From: Azolla caroliniana | Lineage: Eukaryota > Polypodiophyta | Direction: 5' to 3' | DNA length: 64,000 nucleotides | Assembly (NCBI GenBank): GCA_043228905.1 | Contig: JBHGNT010000004.1 | Span: 24,490,001 to 24,554,000, forward strand | Part shown: positions 1-11,982 of the stretch, piece by piece | How positions within the stretch are numbered: the stretch's first letter is position 1 | Layout of the letters: each line of letters opens with the position of its first letter | The notes under the pieces: model-generated | Told to the model about the DNA's origin: nothing | Seen by the model: only the letters and a program-made list of their open reading frames with translations | Databases searched by the model: none | Made by a program: the position numbers and the translations under genes

Positions 1-16
1 TTTTCTATTACATACG

Positions 17-167
17 GGAACTCGATACTGCGGATCGAGTTCCTGTGTAAAGTATGTGTTTTATACATGAACTCGATACCTTGTATCGAGTTCATGTTTA
101 AATTTTGTGTTTTATACATGAACTCAATATGCCGTATCGAGTTATTGTATAAAACACAAAATTTAAA
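17..167. repeat. Three consecutive palindromes sharing an AACTCGATA...TATCGAGTT core
   Basis: Three inverted repeats lie head to tail. The arms of the first are 17-25/35-43, and those of the second are 66-79/83-96 with a 3-base loop. The third is a 71-base imperfect palindrome at 97-167 whose outer arms (TTTAAATTTTGTG and its complement) match perfectly. The core GAACTCGATA/TATCGAGTTC recurs in all three, so the block is a tandem array of foldback units about 50 bases apart. It may be the end of a mobile element. No gene lies between it and position 640. Confidence 0.8.
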
Positions 168-1410
168 TAGGAATATTGTGTCTTTGGGGGAACAATTTGG
201 TATGTGTGAAAAGATACCAATTTTATGTCCAATTCAGACTTTTTTAGTGACATTTGTTACATTTTGTAACATTTAGCGGCCTTACTTAAAAAGGTTTTAT
301 GACCTATAATAGCTTAAAATAATAGAAAATAACCCATGAATTACCTTTATGATATACCAAATTTAAGTCTATCGTATTAAAATTCTCAACAATATGGATA
401 TGGAATCAATATAAGCCATACCTACCCTTCAATATCATACATATCCTGGTATAATTATTAAGATATATAATTTTCGAAGTTGAATAGCCCTTACTAGATT
501 TAAATTCTGAATAAAGGTCTATCATGTTCACAGAAGGTATGATTGATATTTAGAGTTTAGCATAAATCGCCTACTAATTTTTGTCTTGATCTACTTATGT
601 ATATTTTAATAAGTAACCTTAATCTAGGGAACCAACTAGCTTATATTTTCGCACGTCCTTTCTTAAATAGGTCATTTGAGAACTTGTCGGACCGACCTGT
701 GAAGAAAATAAAGCTCCGGCTTCAGGGCTCTCCAATTGAGACCCGGAAACTAATAGTTCCTCAGAACATGAAGAGAGGAAAAAAAACTTCTCTTTAACGA
801 GGAGACAAAATCTCAACCATCTGATGATGTTAGCCAAAAGAAAATGTTAGCAGCTACTGGTGGTGAGGGCCTTCCTGACCGTGATCTAACGGAAAAGGAA
901 TGGTGTATGTAGTACGTCGACTCCAACAAAAAAGTCGTGCTTTATACAGCAAAGAAGAAGGGTGATGATCAGCTTGAAAATGACACCGCATTTATGTATG
1001 GCCATATTCTACGATTTGACTAAGAATGTTTAGATTCAACCAACATTCTTGTAATGATAGAGTGCTCGAAGGGGGTACGTAAAGTGTACCTTTCTGAAGA
1101 TCGACTAGTAAAGGAATCTTGTGGGCCAGAATCTTTTAAAAAAGATCTACGAAGCTCACAAAACCTTATTGTCACCTTGAGGCCTTATATACAAGGCCAT
1201 GTAACTCTAAGGGAGCCCTTTCCCTCCCTAGTGAAGGCCTCGAAAAGGGCATCTAAAGTGCAATCAAGACCAGCAAAAAAGAAGACCACTAAAATGTCAG
1301 ACTCCGACTCATGAAGCTCAAATGAAGATGAGGACACTAGGGGGACACCAGGTGTTGAGCTGGCATCGAGTGTGTTGTCATCCAAGTAGAATAAGATACG
1401 GAGAGAGTTA

Positions 1411-1767
1411 ATGCAGCATAAATTGGTGAGAAAAGGGCAAGTGTTTAATTTGCCTATAACACACATCCATCGGCCCCCTGTAGATGAAAAAACAGGACGA
1501 AGACCACTTGAGATCAGAGAGCCACACCGAATGCATGTTCAAAATCTCAAGAAAAAAATGAAAATTAATCCACATGCTACCGTTGTGTCTTTTATTGTTA
1601 TGGTGGATCCCGAAGAATGTGAAGCCACTAAAGAATTCAACATAAGAAAGCATGATCAATACAATTACTTTGTAATTGGAAGATCGCATTCGGCGGAGGC
1701 ACGTCAGCAACTTGTGAGAGAACATCCAATGACTTTCTTCTTCAAGTATGCCGAGTGCAAAATTTAG
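1411..1767 (+). other. ParB/sulfiredoxin-like domain segment of the broken gene
   Basis: This 118-codon open stretch looks like a ParB-type domain. It has a PLEIREPHR start, a helix-like run (VQNLKKKMKINP), a hydrophobic strand (VVSFIVMVDPEE), and then YFVIGRSHSAEARQQLV, which fits the G-x-H/R-x-x-A signature of ParB/Srx folds. The same frame continues with no shift through 1768-2313 into a Lys-rich linker and an acidic helical segment. ParB domains bind DNA or nucleotides, and in phages and mobile elements they often sit next to or are fused to methyltransferases. The assignment rests on motif reading only. Confidence 0.6.
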
Positions 1768-2606
1768 GTGTGCCTCAAAACTGAAGAGGCAAAGCTATTG
1801 GCATGGGACCACAATAATGATAATGACTATAGGGAGAAAATGTCATCGATTGAGCGTATAAGGTTCTTCCACCACTATTACTTGGACGTCAAACAAAAGT
1901 TCGGTGTGAAGCTACATCCAGGCCTACGACGTCAATGCTAGCATGAAGTCGGCATTGTGGTGGATGATAATGTTAAGTCCGATGGTCTTCGGAAATATGA
2001 GTCCTAGTTTCAACTTGCCTTTAGAGATGGAGAAGTATGGGACCTACAAGATCAAATCTTCTCAATGTGGGAGAATAAGGAGGTCAAGGGTCAACGACAA
2101 AAGAAATGTAAGGTAGACCCTCAACTAGAATTAAAGTCACAAGCGGCCAAGAAAATTGATTTGACAATGGAAGAAGCGGCTGACGACATGAAGCTGTCTC
2201 TATGGAGAGCGATGCAAGGTATTAAGGACGAGCAGCTTCTTGTGTCTGTTTTGTCAAGGGTTGTGGCGAAAGATTTAAGCCGTGAAGAAATGGTCACTGA
2301 GTTCAATAAGTAAGTCTTTCAAATAGTGATATTGAATTCAATATGGTGCAATTGAAAGTTCTAATCTCGTTTTCTAATTTCACAATCATAAGGTGTACAT
2401 GAAGATCCAAGAAGTTATGATGAAACAACTTGGATGTATAACTTGGGAACAAGTGACCGAGGATTATCCTCTGACGTCTTCATTTAAGGCGTTATCCGAG
2501 TATTTTATTGCATTCAAGGATTAGGTTAGTATTGGTGTTTTTCATTAAGCTTTCCTCATATGTAGAGGTTGTGTAATAATAATTGATGACTTATTGCTTC
2601 TATTAG

Positions 2607-3878
2607 AAACCGTGTCGTGGCAAGAAACAAGGAGAAGATAAGGATATACACGATTTCCCGACATCCTTCCTTGCACATCTCGAGAGAGCCAGACAAGAAA
2701 AGGATCGTCGCTTAGTCAAGGCATATGAAATTGAGGAAGATGGCTCCTTCAAAAAATTTAGCCACAAAAAGGATATTACGAGAGATCTTTACTACAACGT
2801 GATTTACGGCGATGTCGTTGACATGATCCAAAAAGTGCCAAAGAAGGAATATACGCTAATGATTGCTGATATTCCATACGAATTTCAAATGGCAGGGTCA
2901 TCATACGACGATGAACCATTTAGGTTCAAACAGTTAGAGAAGATGGTCAAGGATTTTGCTGAGCTAATGATTGCATCCTTGTGGAGGATAGTTGTCTTTC
3001 ATAGTATGGACCAAGGGTACTCGGTAGCTCAAGCTTTGAGATCTCGTTGCCATGGCATCGAGAACCTTACATGGTAAGGATTATTTATAAGTCTCATTCA
3101 CTATATTGCCTTTCTTAAGATTGTTCAATCTATTCTTAACTCGATGCAATATTTGTTATAGGATAAAAACCAATGTCAATAGAGGGCCAACCTTTCGGTT
3201 CGTAAATGTCATTGAATACATTACGGTTGGCTACTTCGATGAAATAAAGAAACAAAGAATCAAGGAGCATTCTAATGAAGTTAGAGGTTCAAATCTACTA
3301 ACACGGAAATTGCGACATGCCACCACGACAGAACGGGGACTTGTCAACCCATACCAAAAACCTCAACGACTTATGATGAGCTTGATCAAGATGTTTTCTG
3401 TAGAAGGAGATTGGATATTAAACCTCTTTTCTAGCACAAGTATTCCTCAAACTAGGTTAACAATCTTGAGATAACCAATACTGAATCTTTTTTGTTTGAA
3501 AACTAATTCTTCCTGTTACTTTCTTCACATGGACAACATTTGCATGTGCATTGAAGCTCTTTACAAACACAATTTCATTGGAGAAGGACGAGGAGCAAGT
3601 TATATTTATAAAAATGAGGATTAAGGCTTTGTGGGAGTGCCCAGACCAGGACGAGGAGGTCGGTGCAAAGAACCTCGCTGATACCGAAAGGTTCTGCTTC
3701 ACAAGAGCCTATTCCTCTGTTAGCCGGGGAACCGGGGGAGCTAATAGAGCTTGATGATGAGCTTATAGAAAATATTTCGTTGGCTCGGCTAACAGGGGAA
3801 GACAACGCATGTATAGCCGAAGAGACTTCTATACAGGATGAAGAAGAAAATGACATTGACGATTTGCTTGATATGTAA
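2607..3878 (+). other. Class-beta N6-adenine/N4-cytosine methyltransferase segment of the broken gene
   Basis: The catalytic motif IV appears as ADIPYEF, with the DIPY codons at 2868-2879 in place of DPPY. It precedes the SAM-binding region, which is the order of class-beta enzymes. After the intron at 3074-3161 the protein reads NPYQKPQRLMMSLIKMF and then DWILNLFSSTS. This last motif is a worn form of motif I, in which the glycines of FxGxG have been lost. A further exon carries TTFACALKL and EKDEEQVIFIKMRI, the usual helix and ExDxxY-like strand after motif I. The frame ends at 3878 after an acidic tail. Plant proteins of METTL/MT-A70 type have a different layout, so this is not an mRNA m6A writer. 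Confidence 0.65.
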
Positions 3879-4984
3879 TAGACTCTTTTGTTCACGAAAT
3901 GTATTGTTTGGAATTCACATTACCAATATAAATTTTGGGTTTTACTTGGTGTATTCCAATCTTTATAATCTTCTATATGTTTCAATTTTATTTCTATATA
4001 CTTGGTTTGTAGACTTATGACATTAGTTTCACTGCGTGCATTGCTGACTACCAATATGGAGAAACATGGATTAGTTTAAATTAAGGCTGATTTTGGTCAG
4101 ACTTTACCTTAACATAACATGCTCGTAGAATTGTTGCCATGATTGTCCATGTTGTTATTTGTGGTCAATTATTGAGATTGTCATTCCGTGTCTAATATAT
4201 ACCAGTCCATATTATAGATCTTTGTCTTCTATTGTTAAAAATGTTATATTTCTCTTCCTTTGCTGCTTAGATTGTGTAGTGTGTTAATAATGGTTCCACT
4301 AGCGTTATCCGCATGTTTTTATACGCTTGTAGTTCCACTAGCATTATCGTTCAGAGTTTGATCCCGTGTGAATCACCTAAGAAATAGATTAGATCAACTT
4401 TAAATACAAGTATTAAATACCTTAATAAGTTAGTTATTCCAATCACATTATCCTAAAGTTCACCATCCTACATTGTCCACAATTATATACATGCGAGTAT
4501 GGGTCAAAGTACAAATTATAACTCATTTTATTAGTATGGTTACAAGTACACCTCATATTTTTGTAAAACTTACCAAATTAATATAAGTCTTTAACTTAGT
4601 GTTTCCCATGTTGCACATTAATGAGATATTGAACCATTGTTGAACTTTATTATGCCTACATTAACTTATCAACACATCCAAACTTATTTGAATTTCTAAT
4701 GATCTCCACTCGTAGACCTATCATGTATTTTTATATTTGCAAATTCTAATCAAGTTGTGGAACATGTGATACTAGTGCATCCAATTTTTGTAGAGAGGGT
4801 ATATTTGGATATTTTCAAGAAGATTCTACAAGTGGAATGCGCGATCCTTCCACTTGTGAATGCGAACGTGTTTATGCAATCTATTGTCTGTTCAATGTTT
4901 TACACTTGATCAATTGGAGAGTCGTCGATGTGTGTGGTAGACCATATACACACGGGTTTCACTACATATGGGAACTGTTTTGGT
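3879..4984. other. Gene-free AT-rich stretch
   Basis: I see no coding signature here. A short phrase (GGTTCCACTAGCGTTATC and GTTCCACTAGCATTATCG, near 4290 and 4331) is repeated twice. The right-hand end merges into the decayed LINE. Confidence 0.6.
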
Positions 4985-7495
4985 TAAGCCAGTTTTGATT
5001 TCTAAAGTAAGGGTTGCTTTGGATGCAATTGGCTCCCCTGTATGCCTTGGTATTGATGGGCTTTCAACAAATTTTTTTCGGAATTATTGAGAATTTATTG
5101 GGAATGACATTAAACTATTGTATTCTAAGAGGTGTTTGACGCTAGAATTATGCCAAGTAAATGGACAGAAGGTATGATATTAGGAAGTGGTGACCTATTA
5201 CTATATTGAATACTATTACAAAATATATGCTAAGTTGTTGGCTATGAGATTGCAAGCATTTTTAACAGACATCATTCATAACACTCAAACAGGGTTCTTA
5301 CAAGATAGGAGTATGGGGTTCTGGGTAAGTACCACAGTAAAACCCTTGTGTTGTCCACAGGAAGGGTTTCAATGGATTCCGCATGGTAAACTTGTAAGAT
5401 ACTTAGGATGTCAGGTAGGTATTAACCTTTCGCCGTAAGATCATCTAGCTCCTTTGTTGCTTGCTATAAGGAAGAAATTGCTATGTTGGAATGTTGCGAA
5501 ATTGTCATTGGCAGGTAGGGTTGTTGTTGTCAATCAAGAATTGTTGGCTTCCATGTGGTACATTTTGTCGGTTTGGTTGTGTTCACGTTCCGCTTGATCA
5601 CAAGTACAAAGGTTTATTAGAAATTTCCTTTAGGGATCTAAAGATTGTTCATATGTGAGAGACAAAGTATCTTGGAAAGTTATTACAGGTCCAAAGGATG
5701 AGGGTGGTCTTGGATTGATTGATCCTCTATTACAATGTAAGGCTTTTTGGGGGAAATTTATTATAAGAGGCTTGTTGCCAGGTGGGGAGCCCATAGAAAA
5801 AAATCTTAAGGCACAAAATGGTTAAGGTTATGCCTTCTATAGGTGGCAACTGGCAAATAATATTAGATGGTGGTTTTTAAGTCAAGATTTTAATCATTCC
5901 ATTGATATTTTTCAATAGGATATTAAGTTTTTTAGAGGTATCATGAAGGCATGGTGGGATTTGAAACATAACTTGGTCCAATCTCTACCATCATGTATGG
6001 AGGAATGATTGTGCCAACCCCTCATAATGAACCCATTGTTTCTATCAGAGGAGGGGGTAATGTTAGGGAAAAGAACTAGGTTGAAGTGGGCCGATTTTGA
6101 GAGAGGAGAAGCTGGATCAGTAAGGAATTGGCTGAAATTTTCTTCTTTGACAATGGAAAACAAAACCCATGCTTGTTGCACAATTTGCGGTGGGAACATT
6201 ATGTATGCAGAAATTGATACAATGTTTACGATGTCTTCCTTTCAGCCTTCTCAAATTAGTTTATTTAGGTATGGTATGTTTTCATCTTTACATGTCTTGT
6301 TGGGGGTCAGGGGTTATAAAAACTCTCGTGATTGTCTTTATTTTGATGTTTTGCGTCTTTATTTCTATCCTTATGGAAGACGACGTTGTAACTCAAGGGA
6401 GTATGTTGCTTGTTCGTATATTGTGGAAGAACAATAAAAAATGGATGTTGAATCCACATCCAAATGATATAAACTGTTTATTTGAATCGTGAGCCTACGA
6501 GAATAAGCCCATTAATCACCTTTTGTGGGATCCCAATGAATAGAAATGGCAAAGCATATCAACACAAGGAATTCTAGGTACACTAATCCCATTTTTTTAG
6601 TACTCGGTAAAAATGGGTAGAGAATTGCTAAGGAGGCGTATGGTTGTTACGTTAGCAACGTGTAAATTGTGGAGTTTAGGTACTGTACAACACTCTTGGT
6701 TGAATGCTTATTGGAAATGGCTATGGGCCATTCAAATTCCTAGAAAAGTTGTCTTGTTTAGATGGTTGTTGGTACATTATGGCATTCCTATGAAGTCATG
6801 GATGAGGGGCCATTGCAACGATTTAAAATGTGACAGTTATGGTTTTCCTAGTGAAACGGTTCACCATGTTTTATGGGTATGTCCTATTGCTAGAGCAGTA
6901 TGGAAAAGAATGTTGAGAATTTTGTATCCTATTTATGGTAAACAAGTGTACACATGGGGTTTTGTGAGCTGGGGAAGGTTGGCTGAAGACACAGAATTAT
7001 GAAAGGGACTATGTTGATTTTCTTCTCCTCTCCGATGGAAGACATGTATTGGAGGTCTCTTATATTACACCAATCCATTGTTCAGAAGAGGATAAGGTTT
7101 GGTCTACGATATCTTCTTTAGTAGTTTGGGTATTATTGAAGGCAAGATGTAAGTATGTATTTCAGAAAGTCAAACCGAATGCGATGGAGTTAGTCAAGGA
7201 GATATGGTTGATGCTCTTGCATACTCTAAGAGGTCAATATGAGGCAACACCTAGTGAGCCTGATGTTGTGTTTCGTAAGCAAAAACATTTTCGGGAAATT
7301 TGGAAAAAGACAAAGGGCTTCACCTTTTTGGGGGAGAGAATATAGTGGAGATATGCTCCACCAAGATGGCTTTTTCCACCCCCCACCGTGGAAGGACACT
7401 GCATGAGGGCTTCCGCTACTAGACATGTTGACTAAAGTGGGTAGGAGGGTTATATTTTATTGTATGGATTCTTTGTAGCCTTTGGGCATCTTTTC
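4985..7495 (+). mobile_element. Decayed LINE (non-LTR retrotransposon), reverse transcriptase to C-terminus
   Basis: The order of a plant L1-type ORF2 can be read through many stops and frameshifts. First comes the finger segment with CLGIDGLSTNFF (about 5040). YKIYAKLLAMRLQAFL and TQTGFLQDRSMGF follow (5213-5320), then VRYLGCQVGI and LSLAGRVVVVNQ (5395-5540). The connection region with HNTITRAW-like phrases is worn. The reverse-transcriptase zinc-binding domain covers 6613-7002 (WKWLWAIQIPRKVVLFRWLL, then a Cys and ETVHHVLWVCPIARAVW). The C-terminal segment at 7049-7345 ends in APPRWLFPPP near 7355. No ORF1 is seen, so the copy is truncated at its 5' end. Confidence 0.85.
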
Positions 7496-7519
7496 ATTAA
7501 TACCAACGTGAATCTTGAC

Positions 7520-8480
7520 TTGAAAAATATGAAAAAGAAAGATATGTTTGCATGGAGCTATGATGATATAAAAGGAGTACCTAGAAGTAGTGATAGACAC
7601 TATTTTGATGAAAGGAGTGAAGCTAGTCCTTTAACGCCCTAGACCCATGAACCTATGGTATGCACAATAGGTAAAGGAAGATGTAGATAAAATGCAAGAT
7701 GCCGACATCATCTACTAAATAGAATGCACAACCAGGGTATCTCTTGTCAGCATTGTCCCTAAGAAGGAACAATAAAATTAGAATGTGTAGATTTTCGGAA
7801 GGTGAATGAACCTACCATTTGCGGTAGCTATTTGGTCTCTGTATTGAGCACCTCCTTGAAGACATTGTTGTGAATGACACATATTTTTATTGATGCCCTT
7901 TTGGGGTGGGTATAATCAAATAATGACAGCCCCTAACCATCATCATAAAACAAAATTTTCTTACAGAGTTTAGCATGTTCCCCAACAAACAAATGCCTTT
8001 TGTAGTAACTAGTGCTTTATGCACACATTAACGAGGTGCCAACCATATCTTTGACTTTAAGGTCCAAAACAAAGTTGACTCATACATGGAAGACCTTGTT
8101 CTAACTAATGGGAAGAAAATTTGATTCTACTTCATGCCATATTTACGAAGTCTTGAGTACCGACCCTTGTTGAACCCATTTATATTTGCCGATTCTTAGC
8201 TCAACATGGTGTTATATTGGGTCATGCCACCGACAAAATTGGTATTATGACCAACAAAGCCAATGTCAAGCTTACCCTCGATATGCATGATCGCACTATC
8301 GAGAAACAACTCCATGATTTTATGGGATATGTTAGCTACTAAAGGAGTTTCAATAAAATGCTTTGCCTCTAAGCTCCAATACAAAGTTCACTCATGCATG
8401 TATGGCCTTTTATTGTCACTCCTCATGGGAAGAACATCTGATTGTACTCAATGTCATATTTACAACTCAAGTTGTGGTGG
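7520..8480 (+). mobile_element. Ty3/gypsy polyprotein remnant (start of reverse transcriptase)
   Basis: The phrase KDMFAWSYDDIKG at about 7539-7575 is a hallmark of the linker just before gypsy reverse transcriptase. Broken but ordered echoes of the domain follow: IVPKKE(G)TIK, CVDFRKVNEPT and then LNPFIFADS near 8180. Stops occur about every 50 codons. No LTRs are recognised at either side. It begins right after the LINE tail, so one element probably landed next to or in the other. Confidence 0.6.
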
Positions 8481-8484
8481 TTGA

Positions 8485-9820
8485 GAAAAGCTCATGGAGA
8501 CACATCTATTAGTGATAAAGGTGCTAGTACTAGAAAAGGCACAAAGAAATATTATTGCCGTAATGCTCAAACCATACTCCTTCAACAAGGTGCAATGCTA
8601 GATGAAGCAATAATACAGGCAACACAATTAGGGACACACAATATGCATGCTAAGCTCAAACATGCAGGGGCAAATTCATCCTATAAACAATATAACAAGG
8701 TGACCTCATGGACAATCAAGAATGTTTTTTCCTTTAGTTCTATAATTTTATTATTAGTATATGCACAAGAGAGATTGTATAAGTAATGTTAATTACAAAC
8801 ACTACCTTATATATAATAATAATATAATAGTTGGTTTATTGTATTTATAGCTTTGGTGGACAAGGCAACATTGTTACATGTACTCCAAGCATACATGAAG
8901 ACAAATACAAATCAAAAGAATCCTTTGTTTAGACCTAGGCTTAGCCATAGACTTAAGAAATGAAATTGATAAATCGTATGTGATCGATGACTAATGCAAA
9001 TGAATGAAATTGATAAATCGTATGTGATCGATGACTAATGCAATGAATGAAATCGACACGCTACTAGCGAGCTTCTATGAAACTTGCAAAGGAGCAATCG
9101 ATGAATGGATATTTCAAGTTCTCAACAAAGACAAGGATGAGACCACACAAAGAAATGACATTTCAAAAGAAAATGTTTCTTTGAAGTCTTTATTAGAGGA
9201 TGGAGTTTATCCGACAAGAAGAAAACCAAACCACCACACTAAGGAGCTATACCACATTCCTTGCCACTCCATCACCCTAAGTTTTTAAAACCCCACACTT
9301 TGTAAGGGTGTTCACCCACAAACAATGGTCTAACAAATATAGATATGGAATTACCGTTAGGAATTACTTCTAACAACAATTATTTCATTTTGGTCAATGA
9401 AACTTTAAGAAATCAATATCAGCCTTTTTGAAACTAAAAAAAAGGTCCACTTAATATGTTTTTAGGTACTTTTCAATGCAAAGAACTTCAATATCAATAG
9501 TTTAATAACTTTGGCGGTAAGGCTAAAACGTAGACCTTGGAGGAAAATGATCGCAGTCATCAAAAATTTGTAACTACCAATGATCTGAATATCATTATCA
9601 TAATCTCTCTTAAATCCAACATTCAAGTACCCGGACCCTGAGTCTCTTTCTTAATGCAACTGTTTTATGCTAAACCCTTCACTAATCTCTCTTGAATCCA
9701 CTTATCTATCTTACCCACCTCAGAAATCTATTTTTAATCCACAAATCTTACCTTGATTCCTCTCATTAATCTCTTAATTTAATAGTTATATTCGTTTACA
9801 TATTATTAGCACCAATAAAG
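8485..9820. other. Stretch without a recognisable gene
   Basis: Open frames of 114 codons (8442-8786) and 85 codons (9031-9288) are present on the plus strand. Neither resembles a family I know, and their flanks lack splice or start signals that would join them. Apart from the 44-bp duplication I see nothing specific. Confidence 0.4.
8961..9048. repeat. Tandem duplication, 44-bp unit, two copies
   Basis: The phrase beginning TGAAATTGATAAATCG at 8961 is repeated at 9005 with almost no change, and a partial third start (ATGAATGAAATCGA) follows. This is a recent local duplication. Confidence 0.9.
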
Positions 9821-10123
9821 TTAAAATTCAGACTTATCACAATACCGTAGGCATACATTCGGAACAAGTAAATATTGCAAGCATTTCTTGGAGTTTCCCC
9901 TCTCGTTATCAATCAAACAATAAACTCGTCTGGGATCAATTTCTGCTTTTAATATAAGATTAAGCAACGTATCTTTTTGTCCAATCTTCAATGTTGATAA
10001 TAGCCAATAGTCCGGAGCAAGACAGTGAAGTTTTGCTTTGCATTGGAATTGTCTTTGGATCTCTAAATAAAAGTGCAACCACACCAAAACATTATATATC
10101 ACATTGAACTTGGAGCTCTCATA

Positions 10124-11417
10124 TCAAATATATCCGAGCTCTGACACAGCTGTTAGCATTGCATTGCTTGATTGTTTCGCGAAATGTCGTTGCCTCCACT
10201 GGACATAGGGGTAAGTTATTCTAGAAAGTAGTTTTGCTGGCTTTGAGAATGAAAGAACCTCATACCAAACACTATCATCTTCTTCCCACTTCACAGCGAA
10301 CATTTCTTCACCAGCCTTCATATAACATTGCATTTTATTTTATTTTTATCTCAGTCAACATGTCTAGTGATTTTCCATAGTTTGAAAAAGCAATCTCCAT
10401 TTAAAATAAGCAAATTCTCTAGGTATAATATAAGACATAAAAAACACATTATCTTTTCAGCACAATCTCTAATTTCAAGTTGCATCAATGAAGCTATTGA
10501 ACCAAATGAACTGAACTATAGTAACTAAAATGAAGTCTCTTTGTAGGGTTAACATGCTAAATGTCAGGACACCTTTGCGATTTGTATAACTAGTCAAAAA
10601 CCTTATGAAAACATCGGCCTTTTCAGTGGGATTCTTTTCTATTCTTGACAAGGATCAAAGGGCCTACCCTCTTATCTAATCCTGCAGCTTTTGCTATTGA
10701 GGGATAAATCATATGAGTTTGACTACCATAACTCGCAATGATTATCACACTTTTCAACTGAACTGCTGAAGGGCATTAGAATCACTTACCAATAGGTGCC
10801 CTTCAAGAGTACCACTTCCGAACGCAAAATATGCTCTTGTGTTTGGTTTAATGAGAACAGAAGACACATCCTTTTGTGTTCGCTGGACTTCATTAACATA
10901 CAGTATCTCCAAAGGTGTGGTAATCCATGTCATCAATTCATTGACACAAACACAAAATTTCTGATGGACTCTGATAGGAGTGCTCGGATCTACTGAAGCC
11001 CATCCTAGCTGGAAATGCCTGCACATCTTATAAAGGACTGTCCCACATTCACCCAAAAAAAGAGAGGGGAAGAGTCATTACCTCCATCTCTTGAGACATT
11101 CTTTTGCTCTTCGGAAAGTTGCTTCTCCTGTTCCAAGCCGAATGCGAACGGAATTGAGAGCATATCCATCTTTTCGGAGATTGTCTTCGATGTGGTGAGA
11201 AAAGGGCTCTGCTTGGGTATTGCCCACATACTTCTCATCATAATTGAACCCCCCTGATCTGACCAACAACAACAATAGCAGCAACAATTACCTCTGTTCT
11301 TCAAACAGAGAGCAGGGAGGAGAATTTAGGTAACCCATATACACAGACACACCTAATCCTTGCAAGGTAATCCTTTTGTTTCTCGGATGAAGGAGAAGCC
11401 CATGAAATGCATATCAT
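10124..11417 (-). CDS. UPF0548 / DUF1990 protein (At2g17695-like), 4 exons
   Basis: A complete gene of 220 residues is encoded by exons 11353-11417, 11082-11258, 10790-11018 and 10124-10315. All introns are GT-AG and all phases agree (2, 2, 0). The start gives MICISWASPSSEKQ, as in plant members, which begin with a short SWxxPSSE segment. The family landmarks follow in order: FNYDEKYVG, then VRIRLGTGEATFRRAKECLKRW, then HFQLGWASVDPSTPI, YFAFGSGTLEGHLL, GEEMFAVKWEEDDSVWYEVLSFSKPA and finally a basic helix (WRQRHFAKQSS). The length is close to the roughly 205 residues of the Arabidopsis protein. The family is shared by bacteria and plants and has no established biochemical role. Intron 2 is only 63 bp. 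The frame is intact, so I expect a working gene. Confidence 0.93.
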
Positions 11418-11426
11418 CTTCTTCTT

Positions 11427-11456
<30 letters not shown>
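11418..11456. repeat. (TTC)13 microsatellite directly upstream of the UPF0548 start codon
   Basis: On the minus strand this reads AAG thirteen times and abuts the ATG at 11415-11417 without a spacer, so it forms the end of the 5' leader. It is in frame with the gene, but the upstream frame lacks a plausible start, so a poly-Lys extension is unlikely. Confidence 0.9.
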
Positions 11457-11457
<1 letters not shown>

Positions 11458-11982
11458 TGGGAAGAAGCAAAAGCAAGCACATGCAGGGGTATACATACAT
11501 ATATATACATAGAATGAGAATGACATATCTTTGGCTAGTTCATGGAATCATGTCTTCTTCAACACATGCTTTTGCGTCTTTCCCAAGTGTTAGGTCTTGT
11601 CTTTCCCAAGTGTTAGGTCTTTGAGTTTGATTTGGTCGCGCGCTTAAATTTTTGTCCGGTGTCCAAATTAGTCCCAACCACCGGACACTTGAATTGTTGT
11701 GTTGGCTTACATTCTCAGAATCCTTATTCGTCTAGTATTTTTAGCCGATCGGGTGCCCAGCCAAACGAAGCTCCTTGTATTTGTTTTTCACTTTTAGATG
11801 AACTAAGAACCTCTCGATTGCCCATCCCCTTAAGATCAGGAATAACCCTTTAATGATGTCAAACCAATCAATTTGAACTCTAAAGAGCACGCTTTAGCCG
11901 GTTCCCTAATAGTTTCTTGAAACCTTGCCTTTTATGAGTGAAAAACTAGCAATGCATTGACCGTTGCTTTAGTCATTCCTAC

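Larger units (their letters stand above)
640..3878 (+). pseudogene. Broken multi-exon gene: ParB-like domain plus class-beta DNA amino-methyltransferase
   Basis: A single ancestral gene can be followed across about 3.2 kb. A Lys-rich N-terminus (about 660-790) shifts frame at an A-run near 780. From 799 to 2313 one frame stays protein-like despite stops at 910, 1021, 1312, 1387, 1765, 1939 and 2006. Intron-like gaps follow at about 2313-2395 and 2526-2606. A methyltransferase exon spans 2607-3073, a GT-AG intron 3074-3161, and a second methyltransferase exon 3162 to about 3439. After another intron-like gap the frame ends at 3878 with a Glu/Asp-rich tail. Across the intron at 3074-3161 the split codon rejoins exactly as Trp. 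The stops and frame breaks make this copy non-functional. A bacterial or phage origin is inferred from the domain types; the introns show a eukaryotic nuclear history. Confidence 0.75.

Noticed and set aside
2799-3077. METTL3/MT-A70-type mRNA methyltransferase
   Set aside because: MT-A70 enzymes use DPPW and a different motif order; here DIPY precedes the SAM motif and a ParB-like domain precedes both.
11301-11510. Poly-lysine N-terminal extension of the UPF0548 protein
   Set aside because: The upstream Met gives a hydrophobic string and 13 Lys unlike any relative; the ATG at 11417 starts the conserved protein.
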